NCBI RefSeq assembly: GCF_022662105.1
Contig: NZ_JAKMCP010000006.1
Span: 62,001 to 126,000 of the forward strand
Reading direction: 5' to 3'
Source of the DNA: Aestuariivivens sediminis
Lineage (GTDB): Bacteria > Bacteroidota > Bacteroidia > Flavobacteriales > Flavobacteriaceae
DNA length: 64,000 bases
Shown: one piece after another, positions 16,398 to 25,785 of the stretch
Layout of the letters: every line of letters starts with the position of its first letter
Position numbering within the stretch: position 1 is the stretch's first letter
Position numbers and translations under genes: made by a program
Notes under the pieces: model-generated
What the model saw: the letters and a program-made list of their open reading frames with translations, nothing else
Database searches by the model: none
What the model was told of the DNA's origin: nothing

Positions 16398-17861
16398 TTA
16401 TTTCTTTAAAAGACCAAAGTATCTATTTAAAATATTTGATATATCGCTTGATAATTTAAATTGGTAAATCAGAGCTAAATATAATATACTTATAACTGTG
16501 GATTTAATAATAATGTTTAAAATTGTATGGAATGAAAAATCCCAGAAATAAAACACACAAAAAAATAATACAATAACGACACCAACTTTAAAAGTATCGG
16601 CCGTAAATGGAACTATTTTGAACCTAACTTTAACGAAAAATAGTTTGGCCGCATTGTAGGTTATCACGGAAATAAATGTTGCATATGCAGCACCAATAGT
16701 TCCAAATTTAGGTATAAACAACGTGTTTAACAGTATAGTTATTATGACCAATCCAACCCCTAAAGCCAATACCACCCGATAATAATCACTGTTAAATAAT
16801 ATGGCATTATTGTTGCCGAGGAGATTGTCAAAAAGTTTTGCCAAGCCTATTAGAAGAACTACAGTTATTCCTCCCTGATATTTTTCCGGAATTAAATGAT
16901 AAAGTTCATTAATGTTTAATACTATTAGCAGAAAAATCAATCCGCTAATAATTAAAAGTGTTAAGGAACTTTTTTGATATAATAGTTTTAACTCAAGCTT
17001 GTTATGATCATTTAAAAATTTAGCAGTTAAAGGATTCGTAATTTGGTGCATTGCACGAGAAGGAACACCAATTACACTAGCAATATAAATGGCGACGGCA
17101 TAGTATGCTACATTTTCAATTTCAATATATAGTCCTATCATAAACTTATCAATCTCTAAAATTATATTTGCTATAGAACCGGCTAGAATTATCAAAACAG
17201 AGTAGGTTAAAATAGACTTGATGTTAAGTAATCTTGAGAAACACATCACCGGGAACCTTAAACTGAAGGCATATAATGCCATGATAAGCATACGCACAAA
17301 ATGTACAATTACTAGTGCGTAAATTAATTGTTCCACCGAAATTAAATTAAAATATAAGGCAAACAATAATAAAGTCGTACAAAGCCTATAAAAAATCTCT
17401 TTCATAAAATTTCCAAATACACTTTGCATATGTACTTTACTCCAAGCATAGAAGACCTCGAAGTAGGCTAATAAAATTGCCGTTATATAAATCACCCAAA
17501 TGTAATCCTGAATAATACTGTTTTTAATGGTAAGCCAATGACTAATAGTTTCAAAACAGGCATACCCTATTAAACCAATCGGTAAGGCCACAAACATGGG
17601 TAAAATAAGCATCAAGGTTAAAAAACTATTTTGGGATTGACGTGTTTTATAAGAAGAATAAAACTTTACCATGGTGTTATGTACCCCAAAAGCCATTAGT
17701 GGCATCATTATGGCCGCTGTCGAAAATAAATACTGAATCAACCCAAAATAGGCATCACTTAAAAAATTTGTAAATAAAAACAGGACATTCACGCCTCCTA
17801 TAAAAAACCCTATATAGGTAACAATGGTGTTTTTTATTGATTGTGATACTATTACTCCCAT
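16398..17861 (-). CDS. Polysaccharide/O-antigen flippase-like membrane protein
   Basis: The protein has 487 residues with about 14 hydrophobic segments and no signal peptide, the plan of Wzx-type MOP-superfamily lipid-linked sugar flippases. The N-terminus reads SQSIKNTIVTYIGFFIGGVNVLFL, typical of the family's first helix. It would move lipid-linked sugar units across the inner membrane. Its start codon shares one base with the stop of the glycosyltransferase gene upstream (TAATG), indicating translational coupling. It is the last gene of a four-gene minus-strand set. Confidence 0.85.
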   Translation of the reverse strand: MGVIVSQSIKNTIVTYIGFFIGGVNVLFLFTNFLSDAYFGLIQYLFSTAAIMMPLMAFGVHNTMVKFYSSYKTRQSQNSFLTLMLILPMFVALPIGLIGYACFETISHWLTIKNSIIQDYIWVIYITAILLAYFEVFYAWSKVHMQSVFGNFMKEIFYRLCTTLLLFALYFNLISVEQLIYALVIVHFVRMLIMALYAFSLRFPVMCFSRLLNIKSILTYSVLIILAGSIANIILEIDKFMIGLYIEIENVAYYAVAIYIASVIGVPSRAMHQITNPLTAKFLNDHNKLELKLLYQKSSLTLLIISGLIFLLIVLNINELYHLIPEKYQGGITVVLLIGLAKLFDNLLGNNNAILFNSDYYRVVLALGVGLVIITILLNTLFIPKFGTIGAAYATFISVITYNAAKLFFVKVRFKIVPFTADTFKVGVVIVLFFCVFYFWDFSFHTILNIIIKSTVISILYLALIYQFKLSSDISNILNRYFGLLKK

Positions 17862-19141
17862 TAAATTAAATTAGATAGCGCTTTTGTTAACGATTTTCTG
17901 CTGTATTTTTGAAGACCTATCCCAAATGTTTGTAATGTTCCTTTTTCATAGGACTCAAAATAGTTTAGAATAACTTCTTTTAGAAGTTTGTCCTCAGAAT
18001 ATAAATAGTATTGGCCTGTATTAGTTTCCTTCAGTATGCGCTCTGTGTCAGATCCTTTCGGTCCCAAGGCAATAACTGGTCTATTGGAAACAATATATTC
18101 AAAAAGTTTTCCTGGGATAATTGACCTGGTCTCCTCGGAATCAATTTCAATAAGCAGTAATACTTGTGATTGCTTTTGAAACTTAATAGACTCTTTATGT
18201 GAAACATAACCAATGTTATTTAAATAATTAATTAAGTTATATTTGTTAATGGATTGCAAGACCTCTGCACTCACAATTCCAACTATATTCAATTGAAAAT
18301 GACTAGCGAATGATTCATTTTCATCAATTAATTCACTTAAAACTTGCCAAAGTATCTCAGGGTTTCGTTTGGACAGTAAAGACCCTATATGCGACATGGT
18401 GAATTTTTTGTCTAAATTAATTTCAGTAACCGGTTCGTAATCAAATCCATTCGTAATTAATGCAATGGGATGCGTTGTAATAGATTCAAATTCAGATTTC
18501 AAGACTTGACTGGTAACAATGATTTGATCAGCTGCATTTAAGACTTCTTTCTCAAGGATTTTGTGCTTTTGCTTTGATCTATTTGTTAATTTCAATTGCT
18601 TTTGATATCCTATGGTAGTCCAGGGATCTCGAAAATCTGCGATCCACTTTATTTCTGTTGTATTTTTAAGTTTTAGACCGATAAGATGTAGACTGTGTGG
18701 TGGACCGGTAGTAATTACTGTTTTTATTTCACTCTTCTCTAAATAATCAACAAGGAACTTAACAGAAGGTTGCACCCATCCTACTCGGGCATCGGGAATA
18801 TAACAGTTTCCACGAATATAAAGCATTAGCTTTTCCAGGAGATTCTGCTTTTTATGTTCGGAAATAAGGCCCCTACTAATCGTCGTCGTGGTCTTTTTAG
18901 AAAAAATGCTAGCCAATTTATAAGGCTCCTTAATCGGGTGCCTCAAAATAGTCAAGGTTTTTGATACTTCTGACACTAAAGTATTGTCTATAATGGGATA
19001 ATGAGGATTTTCTGGAATGTAAACAACAGGTTCGATACCATAATCCGGTAAATATTTTACAAACTTCAACCAGCGTTGGACACCTGGTCCTCCTGCTGGT
19101 GGCCAATAATATGTAATTATTAAAACTTTTTTTTTGCCCAT
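17861..19141 (-). CDS. Glycosyltransferase family 4 protein
   Basis: The protein has 426 residues from the ATG at 19141; an in-frame TTG at 19150 is less likely. The N-terminal domain shows YYWPPAGGPGVQRWLKFVKY, the acceptor-side motif of GT4 enzymes, and WIADFRDPW near residue 170. The C-terminal domain has TNGFDY, SHIGSLLSKRNP and IPGKLFEYIVSNRPVIALGP, the nucleotide-sugar binding EX7E-type region. It is probably a cytoplasmic enzyme of cell-surface glycan assembly. The gene is 24 bp from the YfhO-type gene and coupled to the flippase gene by TAATG. Confidence 0.9.
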   Translation of the reverse strand: MGKKKVLIITYYWPPAGGPGVQRWLKFVKYLPDYGIEPVVYIPENPHYPIIDNTLVSEVSKTLTILRHPIKEPYKLASIFSKKTTTTISRGLISEHKKQNLLEKLMLYIRGNCYIPDARVGWVQPSVKFLVDYLEKSEIKTVITTGPPHSLHLIGLKLKNTTEIKWIADFRDPWTTIGYQKQLKLTNRSKQKHKILEKEVLNAADQIIVTSQVLKSEFESITTHPIALITNGFDYEPVTEINLDKKFTMSHIGSLLSKRNPEILWQVLSELIDENESFASHFQLNIVGIVSAEVLQSINKYNLINYLNNIGYVSHKESIKFQKQSQVLLLIEIDSEETRSIIPGKLFEYIVSNRPVIALGPKGSDTERILKETNTGQYYLYSEDKLLKEVILNYFESYEKGTLQTFGIGLQKYSRKSLTKALSNLI

Positions 19142-19165
19142 TACGGTCAATCCTAAGATGTTAGA

Positions 19166-21625
19166 TCACCTATTTTTTGAAACTAAAAGTTTATTGGAAT
19201 CTTTTTTAAGTTTATACAAAATGCCCCCTAACAACAGTAATACAAATAGAATAGAACTCATTAAGGTAATTTTACTTCCAGTTTTAACCACCTCGGGATC
19301 AAACTTAAATTCTATAATGTGGGTACCCTTTGGTATTTCCATGCCTCTTAATGTATAGTTAACACGAATATGTGATGATTCCTGTCCGTCAATAAAAGCT
19401 TTCCAACCATATCGATAATATATTTCAGAAAACACAGCAAAACCCTCATTTTTATTATTCGATCGATACTTCAAATAATTTGGCCGATGTGTTAATAACT
19501 GTATTGATGCAGTCGAATCCACCATGAATGATTTAAGTTCAGTCATTTCTTCATTCTGGTTTTTCGATACATTGCCAAAAGTATAAACTGCTTTGCTTTT
19601 TGTATCTAAACTATCTAAAATTAAAATTTCTTCATTCGCCGTATGTAATCGCTGAAGTTTTTTAACAAACCAAGCATTACCGTTAGCTTCATCGTTAAGA
19701 TAGCTAAACGTATTGCCCTTTTCATCTTGAGCTATAATGTACTTGGTATTTAACATATTTAAGACATTCATATTGTTTTTTACAACATAAAAATCAAAAA
19801 CATCTTCATATCGTCTTAATTTAGCTGCATGATACCCATTTAAGGAATTATGAAAGTAAGATGCTCTTGCTCCAGATGACGTTAAATCAAATACTCTAAA
19901 GTGCGTGGTGTCCTTAGCTATTTCTTTATCGGCCTCCAACATTTGGAAGGGGTACTTCACCTGTTTGGAAGATACAAAATCATCGTTATTAACATAACGC
20001 CTATCTACACCAACTAAATCAAACAATACAAGAAAACCAAATATCACAATAGCCCATTCTTGCTTTAGTTTTTCCTTTAAATAAGCAAAAATAACACTAG
20101 CTGAAAATAAGACTAAAATTAAGGAACGTAATGTATCAAGGGTGAAAACAGACTTTCTGTCCGCTTTTATCGCATCTACAAAATCCTGTCCATAATTTTG
20201 ACGATAAAACGAATCATTGACACCGGAAAAATCAAATGACGACTTAAAAAGCAATAACATTATGGCCATACCTCCTGTAATACCAGCAGCATATTTTAAA
20301 GCCTGCCATTTGTCATTTTCATTTCGATTCGCTTTAAACAGATTAACCAATCCAAAAACGGCCATTACCGGTACACATAGTTCCAAAATAACCTGTATGG
20401 ACGTTACCGCCCTAAACTTGTTGTACAGGGGGACATAATCAATAAAAAAATTGGTCAAAAATTCTAAGTTTTTGCCATAAGACAGTAATAGAGACAATAC
20501 GGTACCTCCCACCAACCACCATTTGATTCGTCCCTTTACTAAAAATAACCCAATAACAAACAAAAATAGCACAACGGCTCCAACATAAGCAGGAGCTTCG
20601 ACAATAGGCTGATCACCCCAATATAATGGTGCATGTTTTGATGCTTCAATCGCCTGACTTGGTGATGCTCCAAGTTTTCTATAGGCCTCATAAGTATGGG
20701 ATTCTCGACCCATAGGCTCACCATTTCCTCCGCCTGTCAACCTTGGAACGAATAAATTCAAAGATTCTAAAATCCCATAACTGTATTGCGTAATATAATC
20801 CCGATCTAATCCATTGGTTATTTCTTTTGAAGATCCATCAGGGTTTATAGTTACCTCATTTTGACCTCGGGAACTTTCCTTAACATATTCTTGTGTCGCC
20901 AAAATAACCGAAGCATTTAAAGCCATTGACAAACCTACGGCAAAGATTAAAACACCAAGAGATTTAAAATAATTGAACAGTATCTTTTTTTTGTAAGCGT
21001 CAACCAAATAGGCTATACCCAAAACAAGGACTAACAGGAATAAATAATAAGTCATTTGAAAATGATTGGCTATTAACTCCAACCCCATGGCAATAACAGT
21101 CCATAAAAACCCAAAAATATATTTCTTTTGAAATGTTAATATAATACCACTTAAAACTAATGGCATGTATGCGATAGCATGGGCCTTACTATTATGGCCA
21201 ACGCCTAAAATTATAATTAAGTAGGTTGAAAACCCAAAGGCAATAGCTCCAATTATCGAAGTTTTCCAATCCACACCAAGAACCAATAATAAGAGGTAAA
21301 ACCCTAAAAGATACAGAAATAAATAATCAGCTGGTCGTGGTAAAAATCGAAGCGCCAAATCCAGTTTTTTAATATAATTATGGGGGTATTTTGCTCCTAA
21401 CTGATAGGTTGGCATACCACCAAAGGCGCTATTGGTCCAATAAGTTTCCTCTCCTGTAACTTCCCTGAAATCTGTTTGTTGTTTGGACATGCCTATGAAT
21501 TGCATGATATCACTTTGGAAAATGGATTTTCCTTTTAATACAGGATTAAAATAAGCTAAGGAAAGCATTATAAACCCTAATACCACTAAAAGGTGTGGAA
21601 GTATTTTTTTTAAAGAAAATGTCAT
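19166..21625 (-). CDS. YfhO-type multi-pass membrane protein
   Basis: The protein has 819 residues. About 12 or more membrane helices fill residues 10-530, followed by a periplasmic domain (about 545-780) and a last helix near 790-810. The C-terminal text EIYYRYGWKAFIDG and IPKGTHIIEFKFDP is the hallmark of the YfhO family, membrane GT-C-like proteins implicated elsewhere in glycosylating cell-wall polymers. In this operon, with a GT4 enzyme and a flippase, it is probably a polyprenyl-phosphate-sugar-dependent glycosyltransferase of the envelope; the exact substrate is unknown. Confidence 0.88.
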   Translation of the reverse strand: MTFSLKKILPHLLVVLGFIMLSLAYFNPVLKGKSIFQSDIMQFIGMSKQQTDFREVTGEETYWTNSAFGGMPTYQLGAKYPHNYIKKLDLALRFLPRPADYLFLYLLGFYLLLLVLGVDWKTSIIGAIAFGFSTYLIIILGVGHNSKAHAIAYMPLVLSGIILTFQKKYIFGFLWTVIAMGLELIANHFQMTYYLFLLVLVLGIAYLVDAYKKKILFNYFKSLGVLIFAVGLSMALNASVILATQEYVKESSRGQNEVTINPDGSSKEITNGLDRDYITQYSYGILESLNLFVPRLTGGGNGEPMGRESHTYEAYRKLGASPSQAIEASKHAPLYWGDQPIVEAPAYVGAVVLFLFVIGLFLVKGRIKWWLVGGTVLSLLLSYGKNLEFLTNFFIDYVPLYNKFRAVTSIQVILELCVPVMAVFGLVNLFKANRNENDKWQALKYAAGITGGMAIMLLLFKSSFDFSGVNDSFYRQNYGQDFVDAIKADRKSVFTLDTLRSLILVLFSASVIFAYLKEKLKQEWAIVIFGFLVLFDLVGVDRRYVNNDDFVSSKQVKYPFQMLEADKEIAKDTTHFRVFDLTSSGARASYFHNSLNGYHAAKLRRYEDVFDFYVVKNNMNVLNMLNTKYIIAQDEKGNTFSYLNDEANGNAWFVKKLQRLHTANEEILILDSLDTKSKAVYTFGNVSKNQNEEMTELKSFMVDSTASIQLLTHRPNYLKYRSNNKNEGFAVFSEIYYRYGWKAFIDGQESSHIRVNYTLRGMEIPKGTHIIEFKFDPEVVKTGSKITLMSSILFVLLLLGGILYKLKKDSNKLLVSKNR

Positions 21626-21656
21626 AAAAGTGTTTTAGTGACTATGGATGGGGAAA

Positions 21657-21941
21657 TTAATCAATTTCTTCGTAATCCACATAGTCCCCAACATCTTTAT
21701 TGGACGTCTTTGTGTTAGGCATTTTATCAATAGTCACTTCACCTTCCTTTTTTGGGTGTTCTTGTTGATCCTTTTTTTGAAATTGCCCAAATTGATCCCC
21801 AAATTGTTGTTCCGCTTTTTTGGAGACATATTTAATTAAAAAGGGAGCTAGTAGGCGTCCTAATATTTTTATTCCGAAATAGATGAGTAGAATAATCAGG
21901 ATCATTCTTACCAATCCAGTTACAGAAGCTTCTTGTAGCAT
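21657..21941 (-). CDS. DUF4834-type small membrane protein
   Basis: The protein has 94 residues from the ATG at 21941; an in-frame start at 21968 is possible but less typical. One membrane segment lies at about residues 8-27 (VRMILIILLIYFGIKIL). The remainder is a charged tail rich in Gln, Lys and Glu that ends in YVDYEEID. This fits the small DUF4834 family of Flavobacteriia, of unknown function. It is 31 bp upstream of the YfhO-type gene and is the first gene of the set. Confidence 0.75.
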   Translation of the reverse strand: MLQEASVTGLVRMILIILLIYFGIKILGRLLAPFLIKYVSKKAEQQFGDQFGQFQKKDQQEHPKKEGEVTIDKMPNTKTSNKDVGDYVDYEEID

Positions 21942-22102
21942 ATATGTTCTTTTAAAACAAAAATACAATTCTATTGACTTAAAAACTGTTTATAAATGAT
22001 AAAAAAAGTATAAAATATCTATATTTGAGAACGCGTTATTAGCTTATTCAATGATAATTTTCATCAATTAAGCCTATAAAACACAATCTAAAATCAATAA
22101 CT

Positions 22103-23101
22103 ATGAGGCCTTTCCAATCTACTATAAATTTAATTTTTATTTTGTTAAGTACTTTTATTTATGCCCAGTATACCGATGTTATAAATTCTAATAGGCCCGG
22201 CGTATCAAGGAGTGCTTTTTCGGTGGGCACCAATGTACTTCAGTTTGAGGTTGGCCCCTATATTATTAATGAAAAACGCACGCCTGCATTAAGAACAAAG
22301 GTTGATGGTTTTGGTGTTGATTTTGCTGCTCGTTATGGAATTCTATGGGAAGAATTAGAATTGAATATTGAGGGAACTTATCAAAATGACAAAAAAACGT
22401 ATTATTCGAGCATTCCTTTTGAAGAAGACCGGTCCAATTTCAAGCATGTTACTTTAGGTGCGAAATATTTAATTTATGACCCCTATAAAAATGCTAATGA
22501 CAAACCTAATCTTTACAGCTGGAAAGCAAATCATAGATTTAAATGGCGTTCTTTGATTCCAGCGGTATCTGTATATGCAGGTGCAAATTATGATACCAAA
22601 AACAACCCATATACTGCAGCGGATATCGAAGGTTTTAGTCCCAAAGTTATCCTGGCAACACAAAACAATTTCTCCGGGGGCTGGGTTTTTGTAGTAAATT
22701 TAATAAAAGATAGAATTGGAACGGATCAGTCTGATTTTCAATATATTTTCACATTAACACATTCCTTTAATCCACAATGGGTTATTTTTGGTGAAACGCA
22801 AGGTATTAAAAGCGATTTTTATGCAGACAACCTTTTTCGGGTTGGTGGTGCATACTTATGGAGTCCAAACTTTCAATTGGATACTGCAATAACTTTTAAT
22901 TCAAAAGATACACCAGCAGTATTTAGTTTTAATTTTGGAGCATCCTATAGATTTGATTTTCATGAAGATAAGGATCAGGAGAATATTGAAAATGGTGGTT
23001 CTGCCATGGAAGTAGACCGTAGATCTAAACGCAAAAGATCAAAAGAAGGATCTGATTCCATTATTGAAAAACAAAAACGACGTTCAATAGATTTCGATTA
23101 A
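22103..23101 (+). CDS. Outer-membrane beta-barrel protein (phenol MetA-pathway type)
   Basis: The protein has 332 residues. A signal peptide ends near FIYAQYTD. The mature sequence has alternating beta-strand text and an early SNRPGVSRSAFSVGTNVLQFEVG segment, typical of the transporter-type barrels filed under the 'MetA-pathway of phenol degradation' family. The barrel probably ends near GASYRFDFHE (about residue 290), followed by a basic, charged tail of about 40 residues (KRKRSKEG) that is unusual for a barrel. The gene is seven bases upstream of the GNAT gene and likely cotranscribed with it. The substrate is unknown; despite the family name there is no evidence for phenol metabolism. Confidence 0.75.
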   Translation: MRPFQSTINLIFILLSTFIYAQYTDVINSNRPGVSRSAFSVGTNVLQFEVGPYIINEKRTPALRTKVDGFGVDFAARYGILWEELELNIEGTYQNDKKTYYSSIPFEEDRSNFKHVTLGAKYLIYDPYKNANDKPNLYSWKANHRFKWRSLIPAVSVYAGANYDTKNNPYTAADIEGFSPKVILATQNNFSGGWVFVVNLIKDRIGTDQSDFQYIFTLTHSFNPQWVIFGETQGIKSDFYADNLFRVGGAYLWSPNFQLDTAITFNSKDTPAVFSFNFGASYRFDFHEDKDQENIENGGSAMEVDRRSKRKRSKEGSDSIIEKQKRRSIDFD

Positions 23102-23108
23102 TTGCTCT

Positions 23109-24230
23109 ATGATAACACTAAAAGAAGTTCAAAGCAAAAAGGATTTAAAAGCATTTGTTAAGTTTCCCTTTACCTTATACAAAGACTCTGAAAATTGGGT
23201 CCCCCCAATTATAAGTCAAGAAATGAAAACCTTTGACAAAACGGAAAATCCAGTTTTTAAAGATGCTGAGGCTCAATTATTCTTGGCTTACAGGAATGAT
23301 GAAATTGTTGGTAGAATTGCGGCAATAATGAATTTTATCGAGATTAAAGAACAAAATCAAAAAAAGATGCGCTTTGGATGGTTCGACTTTATAGATGATT
23401 TTGAAGTATCACAAGCGTTGTTAAATAAAGTAGAAGAAATAGGTAGACAAAATAACTTAGAATATACTGAAGGACCTGTTGGTTTTTCTAATTTAGATAA
23501 AGTTGGGTTACTCACAGAAGGTTTTGATTCCATGGGACCCATGATAACTTGGTATAATCACCCGTATTACCGCAAGCATTATGAATCTGAGAATTATATT
23601 ATAGAAAAGGAATACTCTGAGAGTAAATTTGATTTCAAAAATGTAAATCCAGATACCTTTATGAAAGCGAATGAACTTATAAAAAGACGCTATCAAATTG
23701 AAGCTTTGAACTTTAAGAAAACAAAAGAAGTTATGCCTTACGTTGACAGGATGTTTGATCTGTTTAATGAATCTTATTCTTCATTGTCTTCTTTTGTTGC
23801 TATCAATGACATACAAAAAGCCTATTTCAAAAAGAAGTTTATAAGTTTTGTAAACCCAGAATATATCAAATTTATAATAGATAAAGATGATAATTTAATT
23901 GGTTTTGCTATTGTAATGCCAGCTTTTTCTAAAACCCTTCAAAAAATAAAAGGCAAGCTCTTTCCTTTTGGATTTTTACATATTTTACATGCCAAGAAAC
24001 ACAGTAAAGATGTAATTTTTTATTTGATTGGGATCCGTCCGGACTATCAGCATAAAGGAGTTCACGCTGTGATCTTTAATGAGTATTACAAAGTATTTAC
24101 GGAAAAAGGGATTAAAACATGTTATAGAACTCCAGAACTTGAAGATAATATAGCAATCCATCAAATATGGAAACACTTCTCCCCCGTTGTCTATAAACGT
24201 CGCAAGACATTTAAGAAAACTTTAATTTAA
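23109..24230 (+). CDS. GNAT-fold acyltransferase-like protein
   Basis: The protein has 373 residues, about twice a single GNAT domain. The N-terminal half shows FPFTLYKDSENWVPP and AYRNDEIVGRIAAIMN, a GNAT beta-strand pair; the C-terminal half shows LIGIRPDYQHKGVHAVIFNEY, resembling the acetyl-CoA pyrophosphate-binding RxxGxxG/A loop. This fits a two-domain acyltransferase fold. Substrate unknown. It begins seven bases after the beta-barrel gene. Relatives in Flavobacteriia are sometimes mislabelled 'GTP cyclohydrolase'; nothing in the sequence supports that. Confidence 0.75.
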   Translation: MITLKEVQSKKDLKAFVKFPFTLYKDSENWVPPIISQEMKTFDKTENPVFKDAEAQLFLAYRNDEIVGRIAAIMNFIEIKEQNQKKMRFGWFDFIDDFEVSQALLNKVEEIGRQNNLEYTEGPVGFSNLDKVGLLTEGFDSMGPMITWYNHPYYRKHYESENYIIEKEYSESKFDFKNVNPDTFMKANELIKRRYQIEALNFKKTKEVMPYVDRMFDLFNESYSSLSSFVAINDIQKAYFKKKFISFVNPEYIKFIIDKDDNLIGFAIVMPAFSKTLQKIKGKLFPFGFLHILHAKKHSKDVIFYLIGIRPDYQHKGVHAVIFNEYYKVFTEKGIKTCYRTPELEDNIAIHQIWKHFSPVVYKRRKTFKKTLI

Positions 24231-24271
24231 AACATAATTCTTAACTGAATTTTCGATCTAATTAAAAAGTA

Positions 24272-25531
24272 TTAATCTCCCATCGCGGCCATAACCGCTG
24301 CTGACAATCGCCTATATGTGCCGTTATCAAGACGTTCCCTGATAGCCTCAAATGCATCTAAGGTTTCCTCGACATCTTGAATTGTATGCGTAGCAGTTGG
24401 AATCATTCTTAGTAAAATCAACCCTTTAGGGATTACCGGATAAACGACAATAGAACAGAAGATTCCATAATTTTCTCTTAAATCTTTAACTAATGCCATA
24501 GCCTCAGGGATACTACCTTTTAAATACACTGGAGTCACACAACTTTGAGTAGTTCCTATATCAAAACCTCGCGCCTTTAAGCCAGACTGCAAAGCGTTAA
24601 CAATAGTCCATAGATTTTCCTTTAACTCCGGCATAGTTCTTAACATGTCCAAACGTTTTAATGCGCCAACAACTAATTGCATCTGTAATGATTTAGCGAA
24701 CATTTGGGACCGTAAATTATATTTTAAATAGTCTATAATTTCTTGATCTCCAGCAATAAAAGCTCCCGTACTTGCCATAGATTTAGCAAAAGTAGCAAAA
24801 TACACATCTATATCATCCTGGATGCCTTGCTCCTCTCCTGCACCTGCTCCTGTGGCACCTAAAGTTCCAAAACCATGAGCATCATCAACAAACAATCTAA
24901 ATTTAAATTTCTTTTTTAATGCGGCAATTTCCTTTAAACGTCCTTGTTCCCCACGCATACCAAAAACACCTTCAGAAATGACTAAAATACCGCCACCAGT
25001 CTGTTCTGCCATTTTAGTGGCACGTTCAAGATTTTTTTCTAAACTTTCAACGTCATTGTGTTTATAAGTAAATCGTTTACCTATATGTAACCGTACCCCA
25101 TCAATAATACAAGCATGTGCATCGACATCATAAACAATAATATCATCTTTAGCTACCAAGGCATCAATGGTAGATACCATACCCTGATACCCAAAGTTTA
25201 AAAGATATGCGGCTTCTTTTTTAACAAAGGCAGCCAATTCATCTTGAAGTTTTTCGTGTAGATCTGTATGACCAGACATCATTCTTGCTCCCATAGGATA
25301 TGCTGATCCATATTGAGCTGCTGCTTGGGCATCTACTTTTCGAACTTCAGGGTGATTTGCAAGTCCTAAATAATCATTAATACTCCAGGTAATAACTTCT
25401 TTTCCCTGGAATTTCATCCGGTTGGAAATTTCTCCTTCTAACTTTGGAAACACAAAATATCCTTCAGCCTGTGAAGCCCATTTCCCTAATGGCCCCTTAT
25501 CTTTGTAAATTTTATCAAATAAATCTTTCAT
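24272..25531 (-). CDS. Alpha-oxoamine synthase, probable cysteate acyltransferase
   Basis: The protein has 419 residues and belongs to the PLP-dependent alpha-oxoamine synthases. Visible are MGARMMSGHTDLHEKLQDEL, the DVDAHACIIDG substrate segment, FVDDAHGFGTLG (PLP-ring contacts) and the Schiff-base lysine in FATFAKSMASTGA. Relatives are serine palmitoyltransferase, KBL and, in Bacteroidota, cysteate C-fatty acyltransferase (Fjoh_2419, CapB), which condenses cysteate with a fatty acyl thioester to start capnine and sulfonolipid synthesis. The gene directly downstream of a cysteine synthase-like gene fits that pathway best. Serine palmitoyltransferase remains the main alternative. Confidence 0.8.
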   Translation of the reverse strand: MKDLFDKIYKDKGPLGKWASQAEGYFVFPKLEGEISNRMKFQGKEVITWSINDYLGLANHPEVRKVDAQAAAQYGSAYPMGARMMSGHTDLHEKLQDELAAFVKKEAAYLLNFGYQGMVSTIDALVAKDDIIVYDVDAHACIIDGVRLHIGKRFTYKHNDVESLEKNLERATKMAEQTGGGILVISEGVFGMRGEQGRLKEIAALKKKFKFRLFVDDAHGFGTLGATGAGAGEEQGIQDDIDVYFATFAKSMASTGAFIAGDQEIIDYLKYNLRSQMFAKSLQMQLVVGALKRLDMLRTMPELKENLWTIVNALQSGLKARGFDIGTTQSCVTPVYLKGSIPEAMALVKDLRENYGIFCSIVVYPVIPKGLILLRMIPTATHTIQDVEETLDAFEAIRERLDNGTYRRLSAAVMAAMGD

Positions 25532-25785
25532 TTATTTTAACTATTATTGCTATTAATTACAAGGCAAAGTCCTTAAACTTTTACTGTGTGAACATTTCAT
25601 AACCAAATGTGAGACAATATTCCCATTTATTTAAAAACTTTCAGACCTCAGTTCAATCCGCAAAATTAAATATTTAAATGGTTTGAGCATAATTTTTTAA
25701 TGGACAATTAATTTGGAAATAAAAAGAGATAACATATTGCAGAAACAATACAGGTTACCTCCTTATCAACGTTTAATTATTTCGA

